From Nostoc sp. PCC 7524 (GTDB taxonomy: Bacteria > Cyanobacteriota > Cyanobacteriia > Cyanobacteriales > Nostocaceae), in the NCBI RefSeq assembly GCF_000316645.1, contig NC_019684.1, positions 1 through 64,000 on the forward strand: a DNA stretch of 64,000 nt, written 5' to 3'. Within the stretch, counting starts at the first letter, position 1. Each line of letters opens with the position of its first letter. The position numbers and the translations under genes were made by a program. Under the pieces are notes generated by a model that worked only from the letters and a program-made list of their open reading frames with translations, ran no database searches and was not told the DNA's origin. Of the stretch, positions 38,101 to 45,921 are shown one piece after another.

Positions 38101-40590
38101 TGTGGGAGGAGCAGGTTGGTTTTGGTAGAACGCGGTATCGCCGTAACGTTCGCCCACAAAAGCATCGAGGTCGCCATCGCCATCAATATCGGCAAAGGTG
38201 AGCGCGGCATTCAATCCCACATCAGTTAGACCAAAGGAGTTAGGGGTGGGGGTGTCAAACTGCGGATTGCTGGCAGTGCCTATGTTGCGGTAGAACAAAA
38301 TATTGCTGTCAACATTGATTACAAAAGCATCGAGGTCGCCATCACCATCAATATCGGCAAAGGTCGGCGCGGCAAAGCTCCCCACACCAGTTAAACCGAA
38401 GGGGTTAGTAGTAGGGGAGGCAAACTGCGGATTGGTAGCAGTGCCTATGTTGCGGTAGAACAAAATATTGCCGTCACGATTGCCCACAAAAGCATCAAGG
38501 TCGCCATCGCCATCAATATCGGCAAAGGTGGGCTTGGCCAAATACCCCACATCAGTCAGACCGAAGGGGTTAGTAGTAGGGGCGGCAAACTGCGGATTAG
38601 TGGCAGTGCCTATGTTGCGGTAGAACAACGTATTGCCTTCACTATTGCCCACAAAAGCATCGAGGTCGCCATCGCCATCGATATCGACTAGGGTGGGTGC
38701 GGCATAAAATCCCACATCAGTCAGACCGAAGGAGTTAGGGGTGGGGGTGTCAAACTGCGGTTTGGTGGCAGTGCCTATGTTGCGGTAGAACAAAATATTG
38801 CCGTCACGATTGCCCACAAAAGCATCAAGGTCGCCATCGCCATCAATATCGGCAAAGGTCGGCGTGGAATAAGACTCCAGAGGAGTCAGACCGAAGGGGT
38901 TGGTGCTACGGGGTAAGAAGTTGATCGATGGGGGAAAAGCAGGCTGGTTTTGGGAGAAATTTGTATTACCGTCACCATTGCCCACAAAAGCATCAAGGTT
39001 GCCATCGCCATCAATATCGGCAAAGGTGGGCTTGGCATATCTCCCCACATCAGCTAGACCAAAGGGGTTGGTGCTGGGGGTGACAAACTGCGGATTGCGG
39101 GCAGTCCCTGTGTTGCGGTAGAACAATGTATTGCCTTCACCCTCGCCCACAAAAGCATCAAGGTCGCCATCGCCATCAAGGTCGGCAAAGGTGGGCGCGG
39201 CAAAATACCCCACATCAGTCAAACCGAAGGAGTTAGTAGTAGGGGCGGCAAACTGCGGATTGTTAGCAGTCCCTATGTTGCGGTAGAACAACGTATTGCC
39301 GTCAAGATTGCCCACAAAAGCATCAAGGTCGCCATCGCCATCAATATCGGCTAAGGTAGGCGCGGCAAAATACCCCACATCAGTCAAACCGAAGGGGTTA
39401 GTAGTAGGGGAGGCAAACTGCGGATTGGTAGCAGTCCCTATGTTGCGGTAGAACAAAATATTGCCGTCAAAATTGCCTACAAAAGCATCCAGGTCGCCAT
39501 CGCCATCAATATCGGCAAATGTCGGACTTGCTAAATACCCCACATCAGTCAGACCGAAGGGGTTAGTGGTGGGGGTGTTAAACTGCGGGTTGGTGGCAGT
39601 GCCTATGTTGCGGTAGAACAAGGTATTGCCGTCAAAATTGCCGACAAAAGCATCGAGGTCGCCATCACCATCGATATCGACTAGGGTGGGCGAGGCATAC
39701 AATCCCACATCAGTCACACCGAAGGGGTAGGTAGTGGGGGGATGGAAGTTGATATTCGGGGAAGAAAAAGGCTGGTTTCGGGAAAAATTTGTATTGCCGT
39801 CAAGATTGCCCACAAAAGCATCAAGGTCGCCATCCCCATCGATATCGGCAAAGGTCGGCGCGGCAACCAACCCCACATCAGTCAGACCAAAGGGGTTAGT
39901 AGTAGGGGAGGCAAACTGCGGATTGGTAGCAGTGCCTATGTTGCGGTAGAACAACGTATTGCCGTCAAGATTGCCCACAAAAGCATCAAGGTCGCCATCG
40001 CCATCAATATCGGCAAAGGTGGGCTTGGCATTAAATCCCACATCAGTCAAACCAAAGGGATTGGTGCTGGGGTCTGCAAATCTCGTATTGCTGGCAGTGC
40101 CTATGTTGCGGTAGAACAATATATTGCCGTCAAGATTGCCCACAAAAGCATCAAGGTCGCCATCGCCATCAATATCTGCAAAGGTAGGCGCGGCATACAA
40201 TCCCACATTAGTCAGACCGAAAGGGTTAGTAGTGAGAGCGGCAAACTGCGGGTTGGTGGCAGTGCCTGTGTTCTGATAGAACAAGGTATTGCCGCTACGA
40301 TTGCCCACAAAAGCATCAAGGTCGCCATCGCCATCAATATCTGCAAAGGTAGGCGCGGCATACAATCCCACATTAGTCAGACCAAAGGGGTTGGTGCTAG
40401 GAGCAGCAAACTGCGGGTTGGTGACAGTGCCTGTGTTCTGATAGAACAAGGTATTGCCGCTATTATTGCCCACAAAAGCATCCAGGTCGCCATCGCCATC
40501 AATATCGGCAAAGGTAGGTGCAGCAACCAACCCCACATCAGTCAGGCCGAATAGATTGGCAATAATGTTTAAAAATCTTGGGTAAGTCAT
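35101..40590 (-). CDS. Giant FG-GAP/VCBS-repeat, cadherin-like, RTX calcium-binding protein
   Basis: 1829 residues. Residues about 14-1100 are 20 tandem units of roughly 55 residues, each with the calcium loop DIDGDGDLDAFVGN, as in FG-GAP/VCBS repeats that form beta-propellers. Every fifth unit (5, 10, 15) ends differently, with NQP and INF words, so the 20 units form four blocks of five. Three cadherin/VCBS-like domains follow (about 1105-1460; ANDAVSINENTLL, GVNDVATITG, GVNDHPIASDD). Then come RTX nonapeptides (GGXGXDXXX type) to about 1720 and a C-terminal export-type domain ending in VGTNVLV. No N-terminal signal is seen, so type I secretion via the C-terminus is likely. The role is probably cell surface or matrix. 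Confidence 0.9.
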   Translation of the reverse strand: MTYPRFLNIIANLFGLTDVGLVAAPTFADIDGDGDLDAFVGNNSGNTLFYQNTGTVTNPQFAAPSTNPFGLTNVGLYAAPTFADIDGDGDLDAFVGNRSGNTLFYQNTGTATNPQFAALTTNPFGLTNVGLYAAPTFADIDGDGDLDAFVGNLDGNILFYRNIGTASNTRFADPSTNPFGLTDVGFNAKPTFADIDGDGDLDAFVGNLDGNTLFYRNIGTATNPQFASPTTNPFGLTDVGLVAAPTFADIDGDGDLDAFVGNLDGNTNFSRNQPFSSPNINFHPPTTYPFGVTDVGLYASPTLVDIDGDGDLDAFVGNFDGNTLFYRNIGTATNPQFNTPTTNPFGLTDVGYLASPTFADIDGDGDLDAFVGNFDGNILFYRNIGTATNPQFASPTTNPFGLTDVGYFAAPTLADIDGDGDLDAFVGNLDGNTLFYRNIGTANNPQFAAPTTNSFGLTDVGYFAAPTFADLDGDGDLDAFVGEGEGNTLFYRNTGTARNPQFVTPSTNPFGLADVGRYAKPTFADIDGDGNLDAFVGNGDGNTNFSQNQPAFPPSINFLPRSTNPFGLTPLESYSTPTFADIDGDGDLDAFVGNRDGNILFYRNIGTATKPQFDTPTPNSFGLTDVGFYAAPTLVDIDGDGDLDAFVGNSEGNTLFYRNIGTATNPQFAAPTTNPFGLTDVGYLAKPTFADIDGDGDLDAFVGNRDGNILFYRNIGTATNPQFASPTTNPFGLTGVGSFAAPTFADIDGDGDLDAFVINVDSNILFYRNIGTASNPQFDTPTPNSFGLTDVGLNAALTFADIDGDGDLDAFVGERYGDTAFYQNQPAPPTPINFRPPSTNSFGLTDVGFSAVATLADIDGDGDLDAFVGNFDGNILLYRNTGTATNPQFATPINNPFGLTDVGFNAAPTFADIDGDGDLDAFVGHFDGNTMFYRNTGTATNPQFAAPTNNPFGLSDVGFNAVPTFADIDGDGDLDVFVGNFDGNILLYRNTGTATNPQFAAPTTNPFGLTNVGTFAKPTFADIDGDGDLDAFVGNGDGNTLFYRNTGTATNPQFNTPTTNPFGLTDVRAGAAPTLVDIDGDGDLDTFVGNSDGNTLFFLNIPNTPPTAANDAVSINENTLLNGNVLTNDSDLDGSPLTVTQVNGSAANVGQEIILGNGKLRVNANGSFTFDPTNGTPALTDGYDYLAQGVTATASFTYTISDGNGGTANATTIITITGVNDVATITGTATGTVTEDASTPNLTTTGTLTVTDVDTGENNFNTTIAGTGNIGSLTITTAGTWNYTVANSAVQSLGAGDSKTETFTVQSVDGTASQEITVTINGVNDHPIASDDNRITNFNTPLFIPVSDLLLNDSDIDGDSLSIINTLNATNGTAVLNNGVIEFTPTTDFIGNASFDYTVSDGFGGTDIGTVTVTVQSNRIIGTPGNNNLTGTASNDLIEGLEGNDTLDGGAGNLDRIFGGDGDDRITDSDGVNGAHGSPGNDVINITFAASWDNDTNPNNAPRSDGKITGGFGNDVITVTMNNSNFFINLKGDEPTSNQPQDGNDVVTLLGSYAHSVVDMGGGNDIFNGGVGNDNVSGHNGNDTLNGNAGNDTLYGGAGLDWLDGGTGADMMVGGSGMDIYFVDNPQDIIIEEADGGIDTVIASISWQLGSHLENLTLTGTNAINGTGNSSNNVLIGNSAGNILSGGNGNDWLSGLGGNDRLLGENGNDTLLGGNGDDVLVGGLGSDVLNGGDGSDRFVYNTISDRGTLAAGDTINGFSTISDKLDLTQLLPTLIGYSGNVLGYLQFTQSGANALVQIDADGGGNSFVNLSTLTNVSAASLVVGTNVLV
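37290..40551 (-). repeat. 20 tandem 165-base repeats in four five-unit blocks
   Basis: Coding repeats of about 165 bases (55 codons). Distinct fifth-unit endings recur near 39768, 38941 and 38109, spaced about 830 bases, and the array ends near 37290, showing a higher-order period. Copies differ mainly in a few codons, which suggests ongoing unequal exchange. Confidence 0.9.
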
Positions 40591-40616
40591 GTTACTTTGC
40601 TCTAAATTTCAAATTG

Positions 40617-40646
40617 GGGGCTGGGGATTGGGGATTGGGGACTGGG
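40617..40646. repeat. Short tandem repeat, GGGGATT/GGGGACT
   Basis: Four degenerate units (GGGGGCT, GGGGATT, GGGGATT, GGGGACT) in the 62-base gap between the RTX gene start and the TIGR03032-GNAT-TPR gene end. Confidence 0.8.
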
Positions 40647-40652
40647 CATTTT

Positions 40653-42803
40653 TTATCTCTCTTGCTCTGCTGCTTGCTGGCTCTGATGCCAACAAGCGAT
40701 CGCCTTTTCGGTTTCCCCCAGTTGTTGCCAGACATTGCCCAGATCGTAGTAAGTGGCAGCTTCTGGTTGTAGTCGCACTGCTTCCTGTAAACACTGGGCG
40801 GCTGCTAGCCAAGATTGCTGATTGGCGTGTAACCTGCCTAAGTTGAGGTATGCTAAGGCAAAATCAGGCTTGAGTTGAATCGCCCTTTGGTAAGCTGCGA
40901 TCGCCTCTTGTGTTTTCCCCTGCATCTGCCAGATTGCCCCCAGGTTGCAGTGTGCCTGGGCAACATTGGGGTTAATTTCTAGGAGGCTTTGATAGGCTGC
41001 GATCGCTGGCTCCAGTTGCCCTAACCCCTGCAAAGCATTACCCAATTGGTTGTAGGCGGCGATGTAGTCTGGTTGCAAGCGAATCGCCTCACTAAAGCTA
41101 GTCACCGCCGCTTGTAAGTCGCCCTGTTGCGCCCACTGTTTCCCCTGCTCAAACTGGACACGGGCGGACACAGAGAGTAATTTGTGCGATCGTTGTAAGC
41201 CATCTGCCCCAAGAGTGGGCATTTGCCAAGCCAAGCGTTGTAAAAGAGGTTCGAGAGCAATGGCACTCAACGCCGTTGGCTGGTAAACTACGGTGATTTG
41301 ATCACAACCTTCCGACACCAAAGCTTTTTCTAGGTATTGCATCAACTTAGTAGCAATACCCTGCTGCCGATATGCTGGGGCGACAAATAGTGATATCAAT
41401 TCCGCCGTCTTTTCCGGTAGCATTTCCGCAATACCAAAGGCCACCATTTCCCCCACCACCGACGCAGAGATGCCCACCAATTCACCCCGTTGGGGCTGAG
41501 TTTGCCACCTTTGCTGCAAACTGGGGAAGGTGAAGGCATCGTAATCAGCTAGGTTGCTGGCAGTAATGTGATAGACTCGCTGGAATTTGAGTGTTGTTAG
41601 GGGTAGCGGGGCTTGAGCAGCTTGCTGAGTGCTGGGTGCTGAGTTTTGGGTGTTTTCCCACAATTGGCGGGGCAATCCGGCGACGGGAGCCATACCACCG
41701 ACACTTGGGCGTTTTACTGTAGGTTTGGTAGTGACAATACCACCAGAACCAGGAAAAGTAACTAAGCGTTCGATTTCCTCTGACTGGAAGCCCAAAGCCT
41801 GGGGCTGACGCACACCTGGTAGCACTACCACATCAAATAGTTCTTCGACTACCCCATCCAGTTGCAGCCAATGCACCGTTTCACCTGTGTTAATATCAAT
41901 CACCATCAGCCCACACTGGGAAGTCTTACCAAGAGCTACCAGCCGTTCTTCTAAAGGCAGTCCGCTAAAAGTAGGCGATCGCAGTTTTGATAGCCCCACA
42001 AAGGCGAAGTTTTCCCAAAATGCCAACCCCCTCACAAACCCAGGACAGAAAGCGATCGGCACTAATTGCTCACCGTCCAGGTAGCCAAAGTCCCCCGTCC
42101 CGGCATTCAGTAGCCACAGCTTATCTTGATACCATCGGGGTGAGTGGGGCATAGATAACCCCGTGGCAATGATGTTATTGGTTTGTACATCAATCACCAC
42201 ACCCCCGCCTACTCGATGGTTACGCCAACCGGCGGCGGTGTCGGTGGTACTACAGGCGGTGACGTATTGGGGTTTGCCGTCTCGCAACCCTAAGCCGTTG
42301 AGATGACAACGGTCTTCCGCCGCCAACTTAGAAATAAACGGTGGTTGCCACAGGGGAACAAAACTATAGTCTTTGCTGATAGTGGCAAGGCAGCTAAAGT
42401 CTGTATTGACAAATACAATATTTTCTGCATCATCCAGCACCAAATCGTGAACATTTAAGTCGCCGGTGGTGTATGCAGTGCGGGGGATATAAAGGCGTTC
42501 ACAACGTGTCTCTGAAAGAGAATCGCTTTGCTGATATATTTCTCCTGGTGCAAGTAAATTTTCAAACCGCCAAATTTGGTAACGTGTGCTAATATATATA
42601 CTGTTGTTTGCTGCATATATTCCCATTGGCTTATCAAATAGCCGCTCATGAGCAGCTATCTCACCTTCCTGATTGCAACCAACGAAAAATAGCCGATTAG
42701 TTTGGTAAGTAGAGAAAGCGAGGCTAATTCCCTGACTTTGTAGCCAAGATCCTAGCTGCGGTGAGCAACTAATATTGAGTTGAGATGTGGTTGAGAAAGT
42801 CAT
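40653..42803 (-). CDS. TIGR03032-like/GNAT acetyltransferase/TPR fusion protein
   Basis: 716 residues in three parts. Residues 1 to about 355 match the TIGR03032 (DUF4915) type, a propeller-like protein of unknown role (VHDLVLDDAENIVFVN, GWRNHRVGGGVV, MPHSPRWYQDKLWLLNAGTG). Residues about 410-540 are a GNAT acetyltransferase with the acetyl-CoA loop VAPAYRQQGIATKLMQYLE. Residues about 550-710 hold four or five TPR units (AAVTSFSEAIRLQPDYIAAY and so on). The Pro/Gln/Ser linker near 390 is encoded by a sequence resembling an intergenic repeat. It lies upstream of the RTX gene on the same strand, 62 bases away, so they may be co-expressed. The acceptor substrate is unknown. Confidence 0.82.
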   Translation of the reverse strand: MTFSTTSQLNISCSPQLGSWLQSQGISLAFSTYQTNRLFFVGCNQEGEIAAHERLFDKPMGIYAANNSIYISTRYQIWRFENLLAPGEIYQQSDSLSETRCERLYIPRTAYTTGDLNVHDLVLDDAENIVFVNTDFSCLATISKDYSFVPLWQPPFISKLAAEDRCHLNGLGLRDGKPQYVTACSTTDTAAGWRNHRVGGGVVIDVQTNNIIATGLSMPHSPRWYQDKLWLLNAGTGDFGYLDGEQLVPIAFCPGFVRGLAFWENFAFVGLSKLRSPTFSGLPLEERLVALGKTSQCGLMVIDINTGETVHWLQLDGVVEELFDVVVLPGVRQPQALGFQSEEIERLVTFPGSGGIVTTKPTVKRPSVGGMAPVAGLPRQLWENTQNSAPSTQQAAQAPLPLTTLKFQRVYHITASNLADYDAFTFPSLQQRWQTQPQRGELVGISASVVGEMVAFGIAEMLPEKTAELISLFVAPAYRQQGIATKLMQYLEKALVSEGCDQITVVYQPTALSAIALEPLLQRLAWQMPTLGADGLQRSHKLLSVSARVQFEQGKQWAQQGDLQAAVTSFSEAIRLQPDYIAAYNQLGNALQGLGQLEPAIAAYQSLLEINPNVAQAHCNLGAIWQMQGKTQEAIAAYQRAIQLKPDFALAYLNLGRLHANQQSWLAAAQCLQEAVRLQPEAATYYDLGNVWQQLGETEKAIACWHQSQQAAEQER
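41623..41650. repeat. Intergenic-type GTGCTGAGT repeat inside coding DNA
   Basis: GTGCTGAGTTTTGGGTG within the linker of the fusion gene matches GTGCTGAGTTTTGAGTG after the peroxiredoxin gene at 16 of 17 bases. It encodes the Asn-Ser-Ala-Pro-Ser-Thr stretch between the TIGR03032 and GNAT parts. Confidence 0.55.
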
Positions 42804-43414
42804 AAACTGACTGTGTTGCAGAAAATTTTTAAGAAATTTGCCTAGAATTAATCAGTAATTTTAGACACCATAAAACTGCCCCTATTCCGCTTATAAGGGG
42901 TAATTTTGCATATCAAACCTAGTTAATCTATGTTTTGTCTACCAAATCTGTAAGTAATATTACGGCTAAATCTAAAAGCGTTGCAGTAAGTTTATTAAAA
43001 GTTCAACAAATCCTTTTGAAGAAGGCAGAAGGCAGGAGGCAGAGGGCAGAAGGTTTCGTTGAGATGGGGATTCAAACTCCACCTCAACGAGAGCCACCAA
43101 ATTGAAAATTTGGTGGGGGTCTTAAACCCTTGCTCCTTCCCGTCGCGCAGACGGTTCGGGCAATTAGAGAAGGGATAAATCCCTTCTGCCCTCTGCCTAA
43201 ATTGATAAAAAATGCCGTTAAGTGCTACTTTTGATTCATTTCATAGCAATGAATCCATTTTTAATCAATTTAGGCGGAGAAAAATCAATTTTTGCAGGTT
43301 TGTAGTGAAAACTGCCTGAAGAACAGATATCTCATTGAGGATGGCGAATCGGTGCGTATGATGCCACCACTATGAGCCACAATTTTTATAGGTAAGAACT
43401 CAAGTAAAATCACA
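42804..43414. other. Divergent region upstream of cysK with complex palindromic element
   Basis: 611 bases between the fusion gene start and cysK. 42804-43020 and 43198-43414 are AT-rich; the middle is the structured element described at 43038-43197. No gene is seen. Confidence 0.6.
43038..43197. repeat. 160-base multi-hairpin element bounded by 16-base inverted repeat
   Basis: GGCAGAGGGCAGAAGG (43038-43053) and its exact complement (43182-43197) bound the element. Inside, in order: CGTTGAG...CTCAACG with an internal GGGGA-TTCAAAC-TCCAC hairpin (43057-43089), CCACCAAATT-GAA-AATTTGGTGG, CCGTC-GCGCA-GACGG, and AAGGGAT-AA-ATCCCTT. The first hairpin has the shape of a tRNA acceptor plus T arm. 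It could be a non-autonomous mobile element or an RNA. Confidence 0.6.
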
Positions 43415-44389
43415 ATGGATATCAAAAATGGTTTCATAGGCGCTGTTGGTAATACACCACTGATTCGGCTCAATAGCTTCAGTGAAGAAACAGGGTGTGA
43501 AATCCTTGGTAAAGCGGAATTTCTCAATCCGGGTGGTTCTGTCAAAGACCGCGCTGCACTGTATATCATCAAAGATGCGGAAGAAAAAGGGCTACTGAAA
43601 CCCGGTGGTACTGTTGTCGAAGGCACGGCAGGTAATACTGGTATTGGACTAGCTCATATTTGCAATGCCAAAGGCTACAAATGCCTGATTATCATTCCTA
43701 ACACCCAGTCCCAAGAAAAAATCGATGCTCTCACCGCTTTAGGTGCAGAAGTTCGTCCCGTTCCAGCTGTACCCTATAAAGACCCCAATAACTACGTCAA
43801 GCTATCAGGCAGAATTGCGGCTGAGATGGATAATGCGATTTGGGCAAATCAATTTGATAATTTAGCTAACCGTCGCGCTCATTACGAAACCACAGGGCCA
43901 GAAATCTGGGCGCAAACCGATGGTAAAGTTGACGGTTGGGTAGCGGCAACTGGCACAGGGGGAACATTTGCTGGGGTGGCAATGTATCTTAAAGAACAAA
44001 ATCCCGCAGTTAAATGTGTGGTTGCTGACCCAATGGGTAGTGGATTATATAGCTATATCAAAACAGGGGATATCAAGCTAGAAGGCAATTCTATCACCGA
44101 AGGTATTGGTAATAGCCGCATCACAGCCAACATGGAAGGCGCACCTGCTGATGATGCTATCCAAATCGATGACAAAGAAGCTTTGCGGGTTGTTTACCAG
44201 CTATTGCGGAAAGATGGATTATTAATGGGTGGTTCCACGGGTATCAATGTAGGTGCTGCGGTGGCTCTAGCTAAACAGTTAGGCCCCGGACATACCATTG
44301 TCACCATCTTATGTGATAGCGGTTCACGGTATCAATCACGGATATTTAACCGTGAATGGTTAGCATCAAAAGGACTGTCTTTAGATTAG
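43415..44389 (+). CDS. cysK: Cysteine synthase A (O-acetylserine sulfhydrylase)
   Basis: It makes cysteine from O-acetylserine and sulfide with pyridoxal phosphate. 324 residues; the PLP lysine is Lys44 in [11 protein letters not shown], the substrate-binding loop is [12 protein letters not shown], and the cofactor phosphate loop is [10 protein letters not shown]. The C-terminal segment [14 protein letters not shown] is typical of CysK. The EGTAGNTG loop in place of EPTSGNTG is the variant seen in one cyanobacterial and plant-like branch (OAS-TL type from memory). It is preceded by an AT-rich region and followed by a TAGGCAA repeat. Confidence 0.94.
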   Translation: MDIKNGFIGAVGNTPLIRLNSFSEETGCEILGKAEFLNPGGSVKDRAALYIIKDAEEKGLLKPGGTVVEGTAGNTGIGLAHICNAKGYKCLIIIPNTQSQEKIDALTALGAEVRPVPAVPYKDPNNYVKLSGRIAAEMDNAIWANQFDNLANRRAHYETTGPEIWAQTDGKVDGWVAATGTGGTFAGVAMYLKEQNPAVKCVVADPMGSGLYSYIKTGDIKLEGNSITEGIGNSRITANMEGAPADDAIQIDDKEALRVVYQLLRKDGLLMGGSTGINVGAAVALAKQLGPGHTIVTILCDSGSRYQSRIFNREWLASKGLSLD

Positions 44390-44440
44390 GCAATAGGCAA
44401 TAGGCAATAGGCAATAGTTAATAGTTAATAGTCAATAGTT
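44386..44440. repeat. Short tandem repeat (TAGGCAA)n and (TAGTTAA)n
   Basis: Four TAGGCAA heptamers merge into TAGTTAA/TAGTCAA units. It begins at the cysK stop codon. Confidence 0.85.
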
Positions 44441-44613
44441 ATTCTTACTCTGGACTATAGACTATTAACTGTGAACTATAGCAGTAGCCATATAGATTAG
44501 GATATCCAACAATCCTAAAACCTTTACAATGTAAGGCTTTTAATTCTATCACCTATCACCTATCACCTGTCCCCTGCTATATTCAATTTTTCACAGGGTG
44601 TCATCACAAAATC

Positions 44614-44946
44614 ATGACTAATATTAGCCAAACATCCAACTCTTCAATTACAAACCAATCGTCTACCCCCAGATGTGTGAGAGTTTGCCAACATCGCACC
44701 TGTAAAAAGCAAGGTGGTAAAGAAGTATTAGCAGCTTTTACCGCTTTGCCAGTTCCCAATGTGACGGTGACAGCTAGCAGTTGTTTGGGACAGTGCGGTA
44801 ACGGGCCGATGGTGTTGATTCTGCCGGATATGGTTTGGTATTGTGGTGTTCAACCCCATGAAGTACCTCTAGTAGTAGAAAAGCATTTATTAGGTGGTCA
44901 AAGAGTGCAGAAGATGCTCTATCATCGGTTTCATCCCCAAGGATAA
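44614..44946 (+). CDS. Thioredoxin-like [2Fe-2S] ferredoxin
   Basis: 110 residues. Six Cys are visible: 21, 25, 30, 57, 61 and 77. The order CQHRTC ... SSCLGQCGNGPMV matches the thioredoxin-like [2Fe-2S] proteins related to the NuoE/Clostridium pasteurianum ferredoxin fold, which hold a cluster with four Cys in two pairs. The first 18 residues are Ser/Thr/Asn-rich and probably disordered. It is a small cytoplasmic electron carrier; no hydrogenase or dehydrogenase partner is encoded next to it. The DUF5331 gene follows 54 bases later on the same strand. Confidence 0.85.
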   Translation: MTNISQTSNSSITNQSSTPRCVRVCQHRTCKKQGGKEVLAAFTALPVPNVTVTASSCLGQCGNGPMVLILPDMVWYCGVQPHEVPLVVEKHLLGGQRVQKMLYHRFHPQG

Positions 44947-45000
44947 AGCCAATTAAAAATATACAGGTCTGCACTATTTTTGACTGAAGCGAGGCATCCG

Positions 45001-45867
45001 ATGAATATTCAGGAGCTGCGTCAATCCTTAAAAATGAAGTGGCTGAGTTACTACGAGGAAAATCGTCCTTGGTTAGTCAAAATGCGAATTTGGGCTAGCT
45101 ACAATGGTCTAAGACGACCTTCATCTGGGTTCATTGTGGCAACATTGTCTGTTTTAGAACCAGAGTTTCCTCAGATTATTGCTTTTCTGATAGAACTGAA
45201 TAATAACCCTGATGAAATAGTTGCAGCTTTAGGTCTAAACTTTAACCCTGACAAAGAGTTAGGCTTAATCAAATCACAGCCGAACTTGGCTGTAACCCAA
45301 CTTGAACATGAATTTCCAGAGGAGGAACCAGTCACGTCAGTGGCGCTGACAATTCAGGATGCTCCCTCAGCTATTACCAAGGCGCAAAAACCGGAAAAGC
45401 TGGTAGTAATGCCACGCTTGTCTAAATCTATGGCGGAAGTTGTCCCTATTAATCAACCTACACCAGCGATCGCAACTTCTGCCAAAATCAATACAAGTCT
45501 TTGTGTCAATCAGCTCCCCTCTAAACCTGGGGGTTTGCCTACGCTGACTATAACTACACAAGTCCCCAATAAAGCTAAACCTTTACCATCGATTGGCTTG
45601 GCACTAGCCACCACACCCCCCCGCAATGGTAAAGTCATACGCTCACTGGAGATTACTACTCAAGTTCCCGGTAAACCAAAAACGCTCATCTCGCCAACCT
45701 TAGTGACAGAAATTTCCCAAAATGGCAAACATGAACATAAACAACCACCCGCACCCGTAAACAAAGTTAATCCCACACCTCAAACTAATGCCAGTAATCT
45801 GGCTTCTTGGGTGGATGAATTTTGTCAGGGTACTGAGTGGCATCAGGAAGAAGCAATTTCTATGTAG
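45001..45867 (+). CDS. DUF5331-type cyanobacterial protein
   Basis: 288 residues from the ATG at 45001. The first 90 residues form a compact helical domain (NIQELRQSLKMKWLSYYEEN, RPSSGFIVATLSVLEPEFPQ, NNNPDEIVAALGLNFNPD) that matches the DUF5331 family as I recall it, with SH3-like or helical origin unclear. Residues 95-265 are low-complexity Pro/Thr/Lys-rich with several related LEITTQVPGKPK-type segments. The last 20 residues (ASWVDEFCQGTEWHQEEA) look conserved. Cytoplasmic, with no membrane helix. An in-frame TTG at 44980 is less likely as the start. Function unknown. Confidence 0.75.
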   Translation: MNIQELRQSLKMKWLSYYEENRPWLVKMRIWASYNGLRRPSSGFIVATLSVLEPEFPQIIAFLIELNNNPDEIVAALGLNFNPDKELGLIKSQPNLAVTQLEHEFPEEEPVTSVALTIQDAPSAITKAQKPEKLVVMPRLSKSMAEVVPINQPTPAIATSAKINTSLCVNQLPSKPGGLPTLTITTQVPNKAKPLPSIGLALATTPPRNGKVIRSLEITTQVPGKPKTLISPTLVTEISQNGKHEHKQPPAPVNKVNPTPQTNASNLASWVDEFCQGTEWHQEEAISM

Positions 45868-45921
45868 GGGAGTAGGAAGTGGGGAGTGCTGTTAGCTCCT
45901 TTTCTTCCTAGTTTCTAGCCC

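Noticed and set aside
37290..40551. CRISPR-like periodicity
   Set aside because: The repeats are coding, about 165 bases, with no unique spacers.
39742..40554. 270-codon open frame antisense to the RTX gene
   Set aside because: It mirrors the 165-base coding repeats, so its length and periodicity come from the sense protein.
43057..43089. Complete tRNA gene
   Set aside because: Only acceptor-like and T-arm-like parts are present; D and anticodon arms are missing, so it is reported as an element and not as a tRNA.
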